NCBI RefSeq assembly: GCF_012844365.1
Contig: NZ_CP051626.1
Span: forward strand, 2,232,001-2,296,000
DNA from: Brevibacterium sp. 'Marine'
GTDB taxonomy: Bacteria > Actinomycetota > Actinomycetes > Actinomycetales > Brevibacteriaceae
Direction: 5' to 3'
DNA: 64,000 nt
Part shown: in pieces, positions 21,749 to 31,916 of the stretch
Numbering within the stretch: position 1 is the stretch's first letter
Layout of the letters: every line of letters begins with the position of its first letter
Notes under the pieces: generated by a model
Seen by the model: the letters and a program-made list of their open reading frames with translations, nothing else
Databases searched by the model: none
Told to the model about the DNA's origin: nothing
Program-made: the position numbers and the translations under genes

Positions 21749-21899
21749 GGTGCTCCTTGCTTTCGGTGCGGTTGCGGTGCCATGCGGCGCCGTTGAATCG
21801 TGTCGTGTCTGTATCGGGTGGGGTCTGAATAGTGTGGTGTCGTCCGGGACTGCGCGAACGCCTCGGGCAGGAAGACCCGAGACTTCGGTCACTCAGACC

Positions 21900-22544
21900 T
21901 CAGAAGAACGGATTCGTCGCGAGTTCTGTGCTCACCCGAGAGCCAGGGCCGTGTCCAGGATAGATCGGCACGTCCGGCAGTGTCGCGAATGCCCGCAGGG
22001 ATTCGGACATCGCCTGGGGGTCTCCCCCGGGCAGGTCGACGCGGCCGATGGCTCCGGCGAAGACGACGTCACCGGTGAAGATGACTTCTTCGTCCCCGTC
22101 CTTCACTCGCAGCAGCATGGAACCTTCCGTATGCCCGGGCGCGGAGACTGCCGTGACACTGAGTCCGGCGATCTCGAAGCTCTGCCCGTCGCTGATGTCA
22201 ATGGCTGCCGGGGCGTTCCAGTCTGCGACGAGCGGCGCCAGCATTGCCGCGAACTGCGGGTTGAGCGTCGTGGCCGGTGAATCCAGGCGGTAACGGTCGG
22301 CGGCACCGAGGTGGACGGGCACGTTCCAGCGGGCGAGCACGTTGGTCAGGCCCAGAATATGGTCGGGGTGGCCGTGGGTGAGGAAGATCCCCTGAGGTTC
22401 GAGTCCCTCTTCGCTGAGCAGCTTCTCGAGGCCCGGGGCGCAGTCGTATCCGGAGTCGATGAGAATGCAGTCGCTGGAGCCGTCTGCGCGCACGGCATAG
22501 CAGTTGACGTCGAGGAATTCGGCGTTGGTCGAGAACACATCCAT
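21900..22544 (-). CDS. Metallo-beta-lactamase-fold hydrolase, glyoxalase II-like
   Basis: Small zinc hydrolase of 214 residues. THGHPDH at about 75-81 gives the HxHxDH metal motif, APGHTEGSM a third ligand His, FTGDVVF the bridging Asp, and YPGHGPGS the last His. Relatives include hydroxyacylglutathione hydrolase-like proteins (Rv2581c occupies the same place near rel in M. tuberculosis, from memory), but the substrate cannot be told. The ATG at 22544 lies six bases after a TAGACT hexamer, so the message may be leaderless. It is divergent from the DUF349 gene. Confidence 0.85.
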   Translation of the reverse strand: MDVFSTNAEFLDVNCYAVRADGSSDCILIDSGYDCAPGLEKLLSEEGLEPQGIFLTHGHPDHILGLTNVLARWNVPVHLGAADRYRLDSPATTLNPQFAAMLAPLVADWNAPAAIDISDGQSFEIAGLSVTAVSAPGHTEGSMLLRVKDGDEEVIFTGDVVFAGAIGRVDLPGGDPQAMSESLRAFATLPDVPIYPGHGPGSRVSTELATNPFF

Positions 22545-22550
22545 GTGCAA

Positions 22551-22556
22551 AGTCTA
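22551..22556 (-). promoter_or_regulatory. -10 element of a probably leaderless hydrolase gene
   Basis: TAGACT on the minus strand is followed by six bases and then the ATG at 22544, the spacing at which transcription begins on the start codon. There is no Shine-Dalgarno sequence in front of this start, which fits leaderless translation, common in actinobacteria. Confidence 0.45.
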
Positions 22557-22581
22557 TCTACACGCTCGCCGATGGTTATGC

Positions 22582-22600
22582 TGGGATAACGTCTATCCCA
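22582..22600. promoter_or_regulatory. Candidate operator dyad in the divergent hydrolase/DUF349 region
   Basis: Perfect 7-bp inverted repeat TGGGATA, 5 bases (ACGTC), TATCCCA. It lies between the two divergent genes, just upstream of the hydrolase -10 and 64 bases before the DUF349 start, where a dimeric repressor could control either or both. No regulator gene is adjacent. Confidence 0.4.
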
Positions 22601-22663
22601 CAATCGAGTGATCGGCGGGTGGAATGACCTGCCGGTTCGACCGATGGAAACAAGGTGAGAACC

Positions 22664-24016
22664 ATGTCGACCCCGACACCGAAGCCGACCCCCCGTCCGT
22701 CGTCGCTGCCGCGTCCGCAGGCGGCACAGGTGGTCAATGCCAGCCATATCGACCACGACGCCGAGGTCGCTCGCGCGGTGACTCATGGTCGTGCCGATGC
22801 GGACGGCAATGTGTTCGTCACCACTCCGGAGGGCGAGCGTGCCGTCGGTCAGTACCCGGACGCCACTCCCGAGGAGGCCCTCGAGTACTTCGCGAAGAAG
22901 TACGTCGAACTCGCCGAGAGCGCGGTCCTGCTGCGCAACCGTCTCTCCGCCGGCGCTCCCGGCCGTGAGGTCGTGTCTGCGGCGAAGACGCTGCAGGAGT
23001 CGCTGCCGGAAGCCAACGTCGTCGGAGATCTCAAGGGGCTGAGCGCCACTCTCGACACACTCATCTCCGATGCCGAGGCCACAGAGTCCCGGCAGGCTGC
23101 CCGGGCCCAGGCCGCCAAGCTGGCAGCCGCCGAGGACCGTGAGGCTCTCGTCGTCGAGGCCGAGACCCTGGCCAAGCAGGATCCGTCGAAGATCCAGTGG
23201 AAGCAGTCGGGCGCGCGTCTGCGTGAGCTCTTCGCCCAGTGGAAGGACATGCAGCGCAGCGGACCCCGTCTGCCGCGTGCCGTCGATCAGGAGCTCTGGG
23301 GCCGGTTCTCCCAGGCCCGGAACACCTTCGAACACAAGCGCAAAGAGTTCTTCGCCGAACTCGACAAGGTCAATGCCGAAGGCAGAAGGATCAAGGAGAA
23401 GATCGTCGCCGAGGCGGAATCGCTGTCGGCCTCGACCGATTTCCGCACCGTGTCCCAGAAGTACAAAGACCTGATGAGCCAGTGGAAGCGCGCCCCGCGT
23501 GCCTCCCGGAAGGACGATGATGCGCTGTGGGCCCGGTTCCGTGCAGCACAGGACGTGTTCTTCTCCGCCCGTGATGCGGAGAATGCCGCTCTGGACGAGG
23601 AGTTCAAGGGAAACCTCGTCGTCAAGGAAGAGCTGCTGAAGAAGGCTCAGGCGCTGCTGCCGATCACCGACCCGGTGGCGGCCAAGCGCGAGCTGCGCAC
23701 CATCCAGGACCAGTGGGAGGACGCCGGCAAGGTCCCTCGCGCCGATATCTCCCGGATGGAGAACGGACTGCGCGAAGTCGAACGCGCGCTCGCCGATGCC
23801 GAGGAAGCCGCGTGGCAGCGCAGCAACCCGGAGACGAAGGCCCGCACCTCGGGTGCGCTGAGTCAGCTCGACGAGTCGATCGTCGATCTCGAGAAGAAGC
23901 TCGAGGCCGCGAAGTCCGGCGGCGATGAGAAGACCGTCGCCGCGGCGCAGGAAGCTCTCGACGCTCGCCGCGCCTGGCGGGATCAGCTCGCCCAGACAGC
24001 CGCAGAACTCGACTGA
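22664..24016 (+). CDS. DUF349 domain protein, highly charged coiled-coil
   Basis: Protein of 450 residues, mostly helical and rich in Ala, Glu, Lys and Arg. Three or four DUF349 units of about 70 residues recur, each with a W-K...LW.RF pattern (for example WKQSGARLRELFAQWKDMQ and DDDALWARFRAAQDVFF). A Pro-rich N-terminus and a coiled-coil end (EKKLEAAKSGGDEKTVAAAQ) flank them. The ATG at 22664 has AAGGTGAG upstream. DUF349 proteins are widespread near rel in actinobacteria and have no settled function. Read opposite to the surrounding core genes. Confidence 0.85.
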   Translation: MSTPTPKPTPRPSSLPRPQAAQVVNASHIDHDAEVARAVTHGRADADGNVFVTTPEGERAVGQYPDATPEEALEYFAKKYVELAESAVLLRNRLSAGAPGREVVSAAKTLQESLPEANVVGDLKGLSATLDTLISDAEATESRQAARAQAAKLAAAEDREALVVEAETLAKQDPSKIQWKQSGARLRELFAQWKDMQRSGPRLPRAVDQELWGRFSQARNTFEHKRKEFFAELDKVNAEGRRIKEKIVAEAESLSASTDFRTVSQKYKDLMSQWKRAPRASRKDDDALWARFRAAQDVFFSARDAENAALDEEFKGNLVVKEELLKKAQALLPITDPVAAKRELRTIQDQWEDAGKVPRADISRMENGLREVERALADAEEAAWQRSNPETKARTSGALSQLDESIVDLEKKLEAAKSGGDEKTVAAAQEALDARRAWRDQLAQTAAELD

Positions 24017-24138
24017 GACCGCAGTGCTCGGTTGAGGCCGCGGCGCGCGTCCACAGCTTCTGACGTTCGAGTCAGCACCTGTCCACAGGCGCTCTCCGAA
24101 GTCTTGTCAACGCCTCCACATCCGACGATAGTTCGGGT

Positions 24139-24693
24139 ATGGAGGCGTTGTTTCATCTGCGGGACTTCGGGTACGAGCAGCTCACCGAGCTCACCCTCGA
24201 CGGACTGCTCATCCGACTGACCGAATCGACATGGGTGCGCACGGGTGCGATCCTCTCCCCCGCAGAGCGGATGGCCGCCCTGCATTCGCTCATCCCACCC
24301 GGACTCGCGCTCTCCCACGACAGCGCCTGGTGGGTGCACCGCGGACTCGGCCGGGCTCCCGCTCCGCTGAACTTCATCACGCTGCCCAGGCGCCGGTGGA
24401 TCGCCGATGACGGTTTCGACGTCCACGAGACGGCCCTGGCCGACGATGATTGGTGCCTCATCGACGGGCTGCCCATCACCACTGAGGAACGCACACTCTA
24501 CGATCTGCTCTTCCCGCATTTCCGGAACTGGTCCGCAGAGTCCCCGCGGGCGCTCAAGGGCATCATCGCGGAGATCCCCGCAGGACTGCGCCATCGCCTC
24601 CGGGACTACCTCACCGAGGTGGCCCGCCGCCCGTTCGTCGCCCAGATGCGCGGGGCCTTGGACCGGGAGGGTCAGCCGCCGGAGATCCGGTAG
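24139..24693 (+). CDS. AbiEi-like protein (type IV antitoxin-like), no toxin partner seen
   Basis: Protein of 184 residues. The first 45 look like a degenerate winged-helix ([30 protein letters not shown]). [15 protein letters not shown] and [15 protein letters not shown] then match the pattern of actinobacterial AbiEi/DUF559-associated proteins (usually S..SA..L and GLPVTS..RTL.DL). There is no nuclease C-terminus and no AbiEii partner. It follows DUF349 after 122 bases, and its last 22 bases overlap the end of rel on the other strand. The family call rests on motif memory only. Confidence 0.55.
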   Translation: MEALFHLRDFGYEQLTELTLDGLLIRLTESTWVRTGAILSPAERMAALHSLIPPGLALSHDSAWWVHRGLGRAPAPLNFITLPRRRWIADDGFDVHETALADDDWCLIDGLPITTEERTLYDLLFPHFRNWSAESPRALKGIIAEIPAGLRHRLRDYLTEVARRPFVAQMRGALDREGQPPEIR

Positions 24694-26969
24694 ACGTCGA
24701 AGACCCCTTCGACCTTGCGCACGGCGGAGAGCACCGTGTCCAGATGGCTGGCGTCGCTCATCTCGAAGACGAACTTCGACTGGGCCACCCGTGCCCGGGA
24801 GGTGCCGACCGACGCCGACAGGATGTTCACATGGGTCTCGGTGAGCACCTTCGTGATGTCGGAGAGCAGACCGGAACGGTCGAGGGCTTCGACCTGGATC
24901 TGGACGAGGTAGATTCCGCTTGTCTTCTCGCCCCAGGACACCTCGACCATACGTTCGGGCTCCCGTTTGAGTGAGGTGACGTTCGGGCAGTCGACGCGAT
25001 GCACGGAGACGCCCGAACCGCGGGTGACGAAGCCGAGGATCTCGTCTCCCGGCACCGGGGTGCAGCAGCGGGCGAGCTTGACGAGCACATCGTCGACGCC
25101 TTTGACGATGACGCCTTCGGACGAGGAATGATGTCCCGAGGACTGGCCGGTCCGGTTGCGCGGCTCGGGCGGCAGCACGACCGAGTCGTCGTCCTCCCCG
25201 ACTTCCTTGGCCAGCAGATCGACGACGTGCTGAGCCGAGGAGACGCCGTTGCCGATCGCGGCGTAGAGGGCGCTGACATCGGGCAGCCGCATCTCCGTGG
25301 CGACGACCTGGAGGGCCTCCTGGCTCATCAGCGAGGCGGCGGAGATCGTATGGCGGCGCATCGCACGGGCGAGCTGTTCGCGACCGTTCTCGATCGCCTC
25401 TTCGCGGCGCTCCTTCGAGAACCACTGGCGGATCTTGCTGCGGGCACGTGGGCTCTTGACGAAGCCGAGCCAGTCACGGCTGGGGCCGGCATTCTCATCC
25501 TTCGAGGTGAAGACCTCGACGGAATCCCCGTTCTTCAGCTCCGTGTCCAAGGCGACGAGGCGACCGTTCACTCGCGCGCCCATCGTCTTGTGTCCGACCT
25601 CGGTGTGCACGGCGTACGCGAAGTCGATGGGGGTGGCTCCCGCCGGCAGGCTCATCACCTCGCCCTTGGGGGTGAAGACGTAGACTTCCTTCGAGTTCAC
25701 CTCGTAGCGGAGGCTGTCGAGGAATTCGTCGGGATCGGAGACCTCGCGCTGCCAGTCCAGGAGCTGTCGCAGCCAGGCTGCGTCGTCGACCTCTCCGGCG
25801 TCGGAGACCTTCACAGAGCGGGCGGTGTTCGAGGTCACGGCCTTCGAGGACTTATTCAGATCCTTGTACTTCCAGTGAGCGGCGACGCCGAATTCTGCGC
25901 GACGATCCATCTCGTGGGTCCGGATCTGGATCTCGACGGGTTTGCCGGCCGGCCCGATCACCGTGGTGTGCAGGCTCTGGTACATGTTGTACTTCGGCAT
26001 CGCGATATAGTCCTTGAACCGCCCGGGAACCGGGTTCCAACGGGCGTGGACGATGCCGAGGGTGGCATAGCATTCGCGCACGGATTCCACGAGGACGCGG
26101 ACCCCGACGAGATCGTAGATGTCTGCGAACTCGTGTCCGCGCACGACCATCTTCTGATAGATCGAGTAGTAGTGCTTGGGCCGACCGGTGATGGAGGCGT
26201 CGATCCCGGATTCCCTGAGTTCACCCTGGAGCTCCTCGGAGACGGTGGCCAGATACTTCTCGCGTTCGGGAGCCCTGTCGGCGACGAGTCGGACCACTTC
26301 GTCGTAGACCTTGGGATGGAGAACCTGGAAGGACAGGTCTTCGAGCTCCCATTTGATCGTGTTCATGCCCAATCGGTGTGCCAACGGGGCGAAGATGTCG
26401 AGGGTCTCGCGGGCCTTCTTCGTGCTCGACGAGGCCGGGACGAAGCGCCAGGTGCGCGCGTTGTGCAGGCGGTCCGCGAGCTTGATGACGAGGACGCGGA
26501 TGTCCTTGGCCATCGCGACGATCATCTTGCGCACGGTCTCGGACTGCGCGGCCTGCCCGTAGGTGAGCTTGTCGAGCTTCGTCACCCCGTCGACCATGGC
26601 TGCGACCTCGGAACCGAATTCCTCGGTGAGTTCGTCGAGCGAATACGAGGTGTCTTCGACCGTGTCGTGCAGCAGTGCGGCGGCCAGGGTGACCGGCAGC
26701 ATGCCGATCTCCGCGAGGATCGTCGCGACAGCGATGGGATGGGTGATATAGGCGTCACCGGACTTCCGGGTCTGCCCGCGGTGGGCCTCCTCGGCGACCT
26801 TGTAGGCCCGGACGACGAGGTCGATGTCCGCCTTCGGATGGTTCGACTGCAGGGCCCGGATCATCGGGCCGAGCACTCGCGGGTAGCCAGGGTTGTTCTG
26901 CGCCCTGGCCGCCCACCAGGCTAAGCGGGAGATGCCTCGCGGACGACGCGAATCAGCCGACGATGCCAC
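24672..26969 (-). CDS. rel: Bifunctional (p)ppGpp synthetase/hydrolase Rel
   Basis: Master enzyme of the stringent response. The 765 residues start at the GTG at 26969, after GAGGAG. The HD hydrolase domain has [11 protein letters not shown] at about residues 100-110, so hydrolysis should be intact. The synthetase domain has [21 protein letters not shown]. Its RxKD form marks a bifunctional enzyme. A TGS domain ([27 protein letters not shown]), a zinc-finger-like region with [15 protein letters not shown], and a C-terminal ACT domain follow. The 3' end overlaps the AbiEi-like gene antisense. Confidence 0.96.
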   Translation of the reverse strand: MASSADSRRPRGISRLAWWAARAQNNPGYPRVLGPMIRALQSNHPKADIDLVVRAYKVAEEAHRGQTRKSGDAYITHPIAVATILAEIGMLPVTLAAALLHDTVEDTSYSLDELTEEFGSEVAAMVDGVTKLDKLTYGQAAQSETVRKMIVAMAKDIRVLVIKLADRLHNARTWRFVPASSSTKKARETLDIFAPLAHRLGMNTIKWELEDLSFQVLHPKVYDEVVRLVADRAPEREKYLATVSEELQGELRESGIDASITGRPKHYYSIYQKMVVRGHEFADIYDLVGVRVLVESVRECYATLGIVHARWNPVPGRFKDYIAMPKYNMYQSLHTTVIGPAGKPVEIQIRTHEMDRRAEFGVAAHWKYKDLNKSSKAVTSNTARSVKVSDAGEVDDAAWLRQLLDWQREVSDPDEFLDSLRYEVNSKEVYVFTPKGEVMSLPAGATPIDFAYAVHTEVGHKTMGARVNGRLVALDTELKNGDSVEVFTSKDENAGPSRDWLGFVKSPRARSKIRQWFSKERREEAIENGREQLARAMRRHTISAASLMSQEALQVVATEMRLPDVSALYAAIGNGVSSAQHVVDLLAKEVGEDDDSVVLPPEPRNRTGQSSGHHSSSEGVIVKGVDDVLVKLARCCTPVPGDEILGFVTRGSGVSVHRVDCPNVTSLKREPERMVEVSWGEKTSGIYLVQIQVEALDRSGLLSDITKVLTETHVNILSASVGTSRARVAQSKFVFEMSDASHLDTVLSAVRKVEGVFDVYRISGG

Positions 26970-26989
26970 ACCATCTCCTCTCTCGGGGT

Positions 26990-28006
26990 TCAGACTTCGG
27001 CGTGAGTCACCGGTGGGACGTCTGCTCCCCCGTCCTTCAAGCGTAGTTCACGCACGGCCTCCTCCTGTGCCTTGACCGCCGGTTCATTCGCCCGGAGGAC
27101 GGCGTAGAGGGGGCTCGCGACGAACAGCGTCGAAGCGGCTGCCACTATAGTACCGATGAACAGGGACAGCGAGATATCGACCAGTGTTCCCGCGCCGAGC
27201 AGGAACACGCCGATGAAGAGGATCGAGGCGATCGGGAGCACGGACACCACCGACGTGTTGATCGAACGCACCGTCGTCTGATTCACACCGAGGTTGACGA
27301 GTTCGGAGAACTTGAGCTTCCGCTTCTCCTCGAACCTCGTCGTGTTCTCTCGGATCTTGTCGAAGACGACCACCGTGTCATAGAGCGAGAAGCTGAGCAC
27401 GGTGAGGAATCCGATGATGGCTTCCGGAGTGACTTCGAAGCCGGTGGCCGAGTAGATGCCCATCGTCACGATCATCACGACGAAGAGTCCGACGATCGCC
27501 GCGACCGACATCTTCCAGGTGCGGAAGTACAGTGCCATGACGACGAGCGCGATCGCCACGAAGATGACGAGCGCACGGATCATCTTCGACGTCACGTCCT
27601 GTCCCCATTCAGGACCGACGAATGTCGAGGTGACGTCTTCGACCTTCACATCGTATCCGGACACGAGTGCGTCGCGGACATCCTGCATCTGCGGATCGGT
27701 GAGCTGGTTCGTCTCGATCTCGACGGCCGTGTCACTGGTCGGCGTCAGGCGCGGCTCGGATCCGGAGACCACCTCGTTGATGATCCCTTCGCCCTTGGCC
27801 GCCGAGGTGTCGGTGACGTGGTCGACCTGGAACTGCGAACCGCCCTTGAAAGCGATTCCGAAGTTGAAGCCGAAGATGAGCGGGACGAGCAGAGACAGCA
27901 GGACGAGGACTCCGGCGATGCTCAGCCACAGCTTCGCCTTGCCGACGAAGGGGATCGATGATTCGCCGCTGTGCAGCCGGTTGCCCCAGGCAAAGAACCG
28001 TTTCAC
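26990..28006 (-). CDS. secF: Protein translocase subunit SecF
   Basis: Six-helix partner of SecD that uses the proton gradient to aid protein export. The 338 residues have the first helix at about 28-48, the periplasmic P4 domain, then helices with [23 protein letters not shown], the SecF signature. The GTG start at 28006 overlaps the secD stop (GTGA). The order yajC-secD-secF is the standard one. Confidence 0.95.
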   Translation of the reverse strand: MKRFFAWGNRLHSGESSIPFVGKAKLWLSIAGVLVLLSLLVPLIFGFNFGIAFKGGSQFQVDHVTDTSAAKGEGIINEVVSGSEPRLTPTSDTAVEIETNQLTDPQMQDVRDALVSGYDVKVEDVTSTFVGPEWGQDVTSKMIRALVIFVAIALVVMALYFRTWKMSVAAIVGLFVVMIVTMGIYSATGFEVTPEAIIGFLTVLSFSLYDTVVVFDKIRENTTRFEEKRKLKFSELVNLGVNQTTVRSINTSVVSVLPIASILFIGVFLLGAGTLVDISLSLFIGTIVAAASTLFVASPLYAVLRANEPAVKAQEEAVRELRLKDGGADVPPVTHAEV

Positions 28007-30144
28007 TTGTCATCCTCCTTGCCATCGGCTGCTGCCGAGTCCTCGGCGGCATGCTCTTCCTCGGCGCGTCGAGCCGCGGCCTTCCGCTCGGCGATGGTCA
28101 TTCCGCCCGTCGCGGTCTTCGCCGGTTTCGATTCGGCGGACTTCGACTTCGCGGCCGTGGACGCCTTCGACTCGTCGGTCGTGGTCTCCTCCGACTCGGA
28201 CGCGGCAGCCGCGGCGGTGGTGTCGGAACCGTCCTCGGCTGTCATCCCGGCCTTGCGCAGACGCGCCTTCTCACGCCGTTTGGCTTCGGGCGACTTGTCC
28301 TGGTCGTCGATGGACAGATTGAGAGCCCCGCGGTATGCGGCGGGTTTGACCCCGAGCAGACGCGGGTCCATGCCCGACATCGGGTGGCCCTCGCCGAAGA
28401 ACTTCGTGCGTGCCAGGAACTGCAGCATCGGGTGGGTGAACAGGAAGACGATGAGCACGTCGATGATCACGGTCAGGCCCAGGGTGAAGGCGAAGCCTCG
28501 CACCGAGCCGACGGCCAGGATGTAGAGGATGACCGCGGCGAGCATGTTCACGGCCTTGGAGGCGTAGATCGTGCGCTTGGCTCGGTCCCAGCCGACCTCG
28601 ACGGCGGAGAGCAGATTGCGCCCGCTGCGCAGTTCGTCTCGCACACGTTCGAAGTAGACGATGAACGAGTCCGCGGCCATGCCGATGCCGATGATGATAC
28701 CGGCGACACCCGCCAGTGACAGTCGATAGCCGTATCTCCACGATGCCAGCAACAGCAGCAGGTAGGTGAGTACACCGGCGACGACGAGGCTCGAGACGGT
28801 GACGAGGCCGAGCACTCGGTACTGCAGCAGCGAGTACACGACGACGAGCAGAAGTCCGACGAGTCCGGTGAGCAGGCCGATCTTGAGGTAGTTCGATCCC
28901 AGGGTCGGAGAGATCTGGTCCTCGCTCTGGACCTGGAAGCTCAGAGGCAGCGAACCGTTCTTGAGCTGATTGGCCAGAGTCTGTGCCTCGTCGAGAGTGA
29001 AATTGCCGGTGATCTGAGCGTTGCCGTCGGTGATCACCGCGTTCGAGGACGGAGCCGAGAGCACCAGGCCGTCGAGTTCGATAGCGAACTGGTTGTACGG
29101 CTGCTGCTTGCCGGTGATGTCCGAGGTGATCTGCTTGAAGATCTCACGCCCGGTCGAATCGAAGGAGAGGTTGACGGCAGGATTGTTGGTCTGCACGCCG
29201 TTGGCTCCCGCGGCATAGCCCGCGTTCGCATCTGCGAGGTGATCACCGGAGAGTTCGACGGGCCCGAGGATGTACTTGGCCTGTCCGTCTTCGGAGCACG
29301 AGACGACCGGTTCGTCCGAGGGCTGCTGCTGCCCGCCCGTCCGATTCTTCTTGTTCGTGCAGTCGAGCTCCGTGTATTCCTTGATGATTGCGTCGGTCTG
29401 CCATTCGGAGGCGTCCTTCTCGGGATCGAAGAGAGGCCGCGGTGTCGAGTCGGTGACCTTCGAGCCCTCGCTCGAGCCGCTGCCCTCTCCGGACTTCTCC
29501 GCGTCCTTGCTCGCCGACTCCGAGGACTTCGTCTCCTCTGTGGACTCGTCCGTCTTCGTCGCCGAGCCGCCGGCCTCGACGACATCGCCGCCGCCGGACG
29601 GAGCCTGATCCTCTCCCTGTCCGTCACCCTGTGAGTCGGCGCCGGTGAGATCCTCGAGGCGTTTGCGCTCTTCGTCGCTCAGCCCGTCATCGGCACCCGA
29701 TTCCTCGCCGCTCTTCTCCTGTTCCTTCTGGATCTGCTCCTGTGAACGCGGGTCACCGACCAGCGCCACGCGGCGGAACACCAGCTGAGCAGATGAACGG
29801 ACGAGGTTGCGGGTCTCCTCGTCGGGGTTGCCCGGGAGGTTGACGACGATGTTGCGGTCGCCCTGCGTCGTGATCTCGGCTTCGGAGACACCGGTCGAGT
29901 CGACGCGCTGGCGGATGATCGCCACGGCCTGATCGAGCTGCTCCTTGCTGATGTCCGTGCCCTCGGACACCTGCGGCTCCAGGATGATCGAGGTTCCGCC
30001 CTCGAGGTCGAGCGCGAGCTTCGGAGTCGTCGTGGCATTCGACCAGATGACCCCGCCGGCGATGATAGCGGCGAGGACCACAGTGATGATCGTCAGCCAC
30101 AGGAAGCGCAAACCAGGGCGTGGTTTTTCTTCGATATCGGACAC
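28003..30144 (-). CDS. secD: Protein translocase subunit SecD with long acidic insert and tail
   Basis: RND-type six-helix export factor. The GTG start at 30144 gives 713 residues, far above the usual 520-600. Helix 1 is at about 14-34, and DLEGGTSIILEP opens the P1 domain. GTGA coupling links it to secF. Residues about 132-238 (DNA 29431-29751) are a Glu/Ser/Gly/Asp-rich low-complexity insert within the first exported domain. The C-terminal 120-130 residues after the last helix are an Ala/Ser/Glu/Lys-rich cytoplasmic tail. The SecD core (GFAFTLGLTVIIDVLIVFLFTHP) is intact. Confidence 0.94.
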   Translation of the reverse strand: MSDIEEKPRPGLRFLWLTIITVVLAAIIAGGVIWSNATTTPKLALDLEGGTSIILEPQVSEGTDISKEQLDQAVAIIRQRVDSTGVSEAEITTQGDRNIVVNLPGNPDEETRNLVRSSAQLVFRRVALVGDPRSQEQIQKEQEKSGEESGADDGLSDEERKRLEDLTGADSQGDGQGEDQAPSGGGDVVEAGGSATKTDESTEETKSSESASKDAEKSGEGSGSSEGSKVTDSTPRPLFDPEKDASEWQTDAIIKEYTELDCTNKKNRTGGQQQPSDEPVVSCSEDGQAKYILGPVELSGDHLADANAGYAAGANGVQTNNPAVNLSFDSTGREIFKQITSDITGKQQPYNQFAIELDGLVLSAPSSNAVITDGNAQITGNFTLDEAQTLANQLKNGSLPLSFQVQSEDQISPTLGSNYLKIGLLTGLVGLLLVVVYSLLQYRVLGLVTVSSLVVAGVLTYLLLLLASWRYGYRLSLAGVAGIIIGIGMAADSFIVYFERVRDELRSGRNLLSAVEVGWDRAKRTIYASKAVNMLAAVILYILAVGSVRGFAFTLGLTVIIDVLIVFLFTHPMLQFLARTKFFGEGHPMSGMDPRLLGVKPAAYRGALNLSIDDQDKSPEAKRREKARLRKAGMTAEDGSDTTAAAAASESEETTTDESKASTAAKSKSAESKPAKTATGGMTIAERKAAARRAEEEHAAEDSAAADGKEDDK

Positions 30145-30182
30145 GTTTCAGCTTTCAGTCGGGAGAAGAGTGCGAGAACGGA

Positions 30183-30758
30183 TCAGTTCTTCTTGTCGGA
30201 ATCCGAATCAGTCGAGTCCGTGGAATCATCATCGGCAGCTGCGGAGTCGGCATCGGTCTCTGCGGCATCAATGTCGACGTCCTCGGCCTCAGCGACTGCG
30301 TCGGCGTCCTCGGTCTTCGCAGCGGACTCATCGGCGCTGATGTCCTCAGCAGTCTCGTCGTCCGCAGTGTCCTTCTCGGCGCGCTTGCGTTCGTTCATGG
30401 CGTCGAGCTCGGCGTCGGTGATGGCCGGCTTCTCGTCATCGGCGGCGGCATCGACATCGGCGGCGGGGGCGTCGGCGCCGGGGGCATCGACGGGCGCTGC
30501 GGCCTGATTGTTCTCGATCTGGCCGATGGCCTGACGGTGGACGCGCAGAACCGTGCCTGGTCCCGATTCGATGGTCACCTGGTTGTTCTCTTCGTCGATG
30601 GAGAGCACGGTGCCGAAGACACCGAAGGTCGTCATCACGGTTGCGCCGGGCACGAGACCCGATTTGATCTGCTCCGCACGCGCTTTCTGCTTACGCCGAG
30701 AATTGAACAGGAAAAAGATCAGCAGCGCGGCAAGCGCAAGGGGGATCAGCAAATCCAC
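30183..30758 (-). CDS. yajC: Preprotein translocase subunit YajC with extended acidic tail
   Basis: Single-span accessory protein of SecDF. The helix DLLIPLALAALLIFFLFNS is at residues 2-20, then a basic RRKQKARAEQ and the YajC domain with LVPGATVMTTFGVFGTV. The GTG start is at 30758. The protein has 191 residues against about 90-120 in most bacteria. Residues 84-191 (DNA 30183-30509) are almost wholly Ala, Asp, Glu, Ser and Thr. It precedes secD by 38 bases. Confidence 0.92.
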   Translation of the reverse strand: MDLLIPLALAALLIFFLFNSRRKQKARAEQIKSGLVPGATVMTTFGVFGTVLSIDEENNQVTIESGPGTVLRVHRQAIGQIENNQAAAPVDAPGADAPAADVDAAADDEKPAITDAELDAMNERKRAEKDTADDETAEDISADESAAKTEDADAVAEAEDVDIDAAETDADSAAADDDSTDSTDSDSDKKN

Positions 30759-30839
30759 AGATATCAGCCTTTCATATGAATGAATCAGTGAACCAGCTTA
30801 GTTCGTCCTCACCTCTCATAGCGAACTCAAATGCGGGGT

Positions 30840-31916
30840 TCAGAACTCATAGTTTGCTGGGATCTGCATTTTCAGGTGATTCCAGGCGGCCGAGGTGGCC
30901 ACACGTCCCCGTGGGGTGCGGCTGATCAGCCCCTCCCGCACGAGGTAGGGCTCGGACACGGTTTCGACGGTGTCGGCTTCTTCGCCCACGGAGACAGCGA
31001 GGGTTCCCAGCCCGACCGGGCCACCGCCGAAGCGCTGGCACAGCACGTGCAGAACCGATCGGTCGAGGCGGTCGAGACCGAGCTCATCGACCTCGTAGAC
31101 GCGCAGGGCGTTGGTGGCGGCCTCCTCGTCGATGATTCCGCTCCCCCGCACCTGTGCCCAGTCGCGGACGCGGCGCAGCAGGCGGTTCGCGATTCGCGGG
31201 GTGCCCCGCGAACGTGTGGAGATCTCTTCGAGCCCGGCGAGTTCGGATTCGATGCCGAGCATCTTGGCCGAACGCCGAAGAACCGTGAGCAGGTCGGCAC
31301 TCGAATAGAAGTCGAGCAGGGCGGTGAAGCCGAAGCGGTCGCGCAGCGGCGCCGGAAGCAGACCCGACCGGGTGGTGGCACCGACGAGAGTGAATTGCGG
31401 GAGATCGAGCGGAATAGCGGTCGCGCCCGGGCCCTTGCCGACGATGACATCGACTCGGAAGTCCTCCATCGCCACATACAGCATCTCCTCCGCGGCACGG
31501 GCCATCCGATGGATCTCATCGATGAAGAGGACTTCGCCCTCCTCGAGGGAGGACAGGATCGCGGCGAGGTCACCGGCATGCTGGACGGCAGGGCCGGAGG
31601 TCACCCGCAGGCTCGAGTTCATCTCATGGGCGATGATCATCGCCAGAGTGGTCTTGCCGAGTCCGGGAGGACCGGAGAGCAGCACATGGTCGGGAGCCTT
31701 CTGTCGGGCCTTCGCGGCGTCGAGGACGAGGGAGAGCTGCTCCCGTACCTGCGGCTGGCCGATGAAGTCGGCCAGGCCCTTCGGTCGCAGCGCTGCCTCG
31801 GCATCGCGTTCGGCCGTCTCGGCGCGTCCCGAGACGAGCCTCTCCTGTTCGGCTCCGGTCAGGTCCTGATCGCCGAAGTCCATCTCGTAGGAGTCAGGGT
31901 CGAAGGAGCTCGTCAT
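30840..31916 (-). CDS. ruvB: Holliday junction branch migration helicase RuvB
   Basis: AAA+ hexameric motor that drives branch migration with RuvA. The 358 residues have Walker [15 protein letters not shown], Walker [10 protein letters not shown], sensor 1 [11 protein letters not shown] and the C-terminal winged helix with [17 protein letters not shown]. Overlaps the ruvA stop by four bases. Last gene of yebC-ruvC-ruvA-ruvB. Confidence 0.97.
   Translation of the reverse strand: MTSSFDPDSYEMDFGDQDLTGAEQERLVSGRAETAERDAEAALRPKGLADFIGQPQVREQLSLVLDAAKARQKAPDHVLLSGPPGLGKTTLAMIIAHEMNSSLRVTSGPAVQHAGDLAAILSSLEEGEVLFIDEIHRMARAAEEMLYVAMEDFRVDVIVGKGPGATAIPLDLPQFTLVGATTRSGLLPAPLRDRFGFTALLDFYSSADLLTVLRRSAKMLGIESELAGLEEISTRSRGTPRIANRLLRRVRDWAQVRGSGIIDEEAATNALRVYEVDELGLDRLDRSVLHVLCQRFGGGPVGLGTLAVSVGEEADTVETVSEPYLVREGLISRTPRGRVATSAAWNHLKMQIPANYEF

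Noticed and set aside
24999..26924. Plus-strand open frame opposite rel
   Set aside because: Rel has complete HD, synthetase, TGS and ACT motifs in the other strand; the opposite frame shows none.
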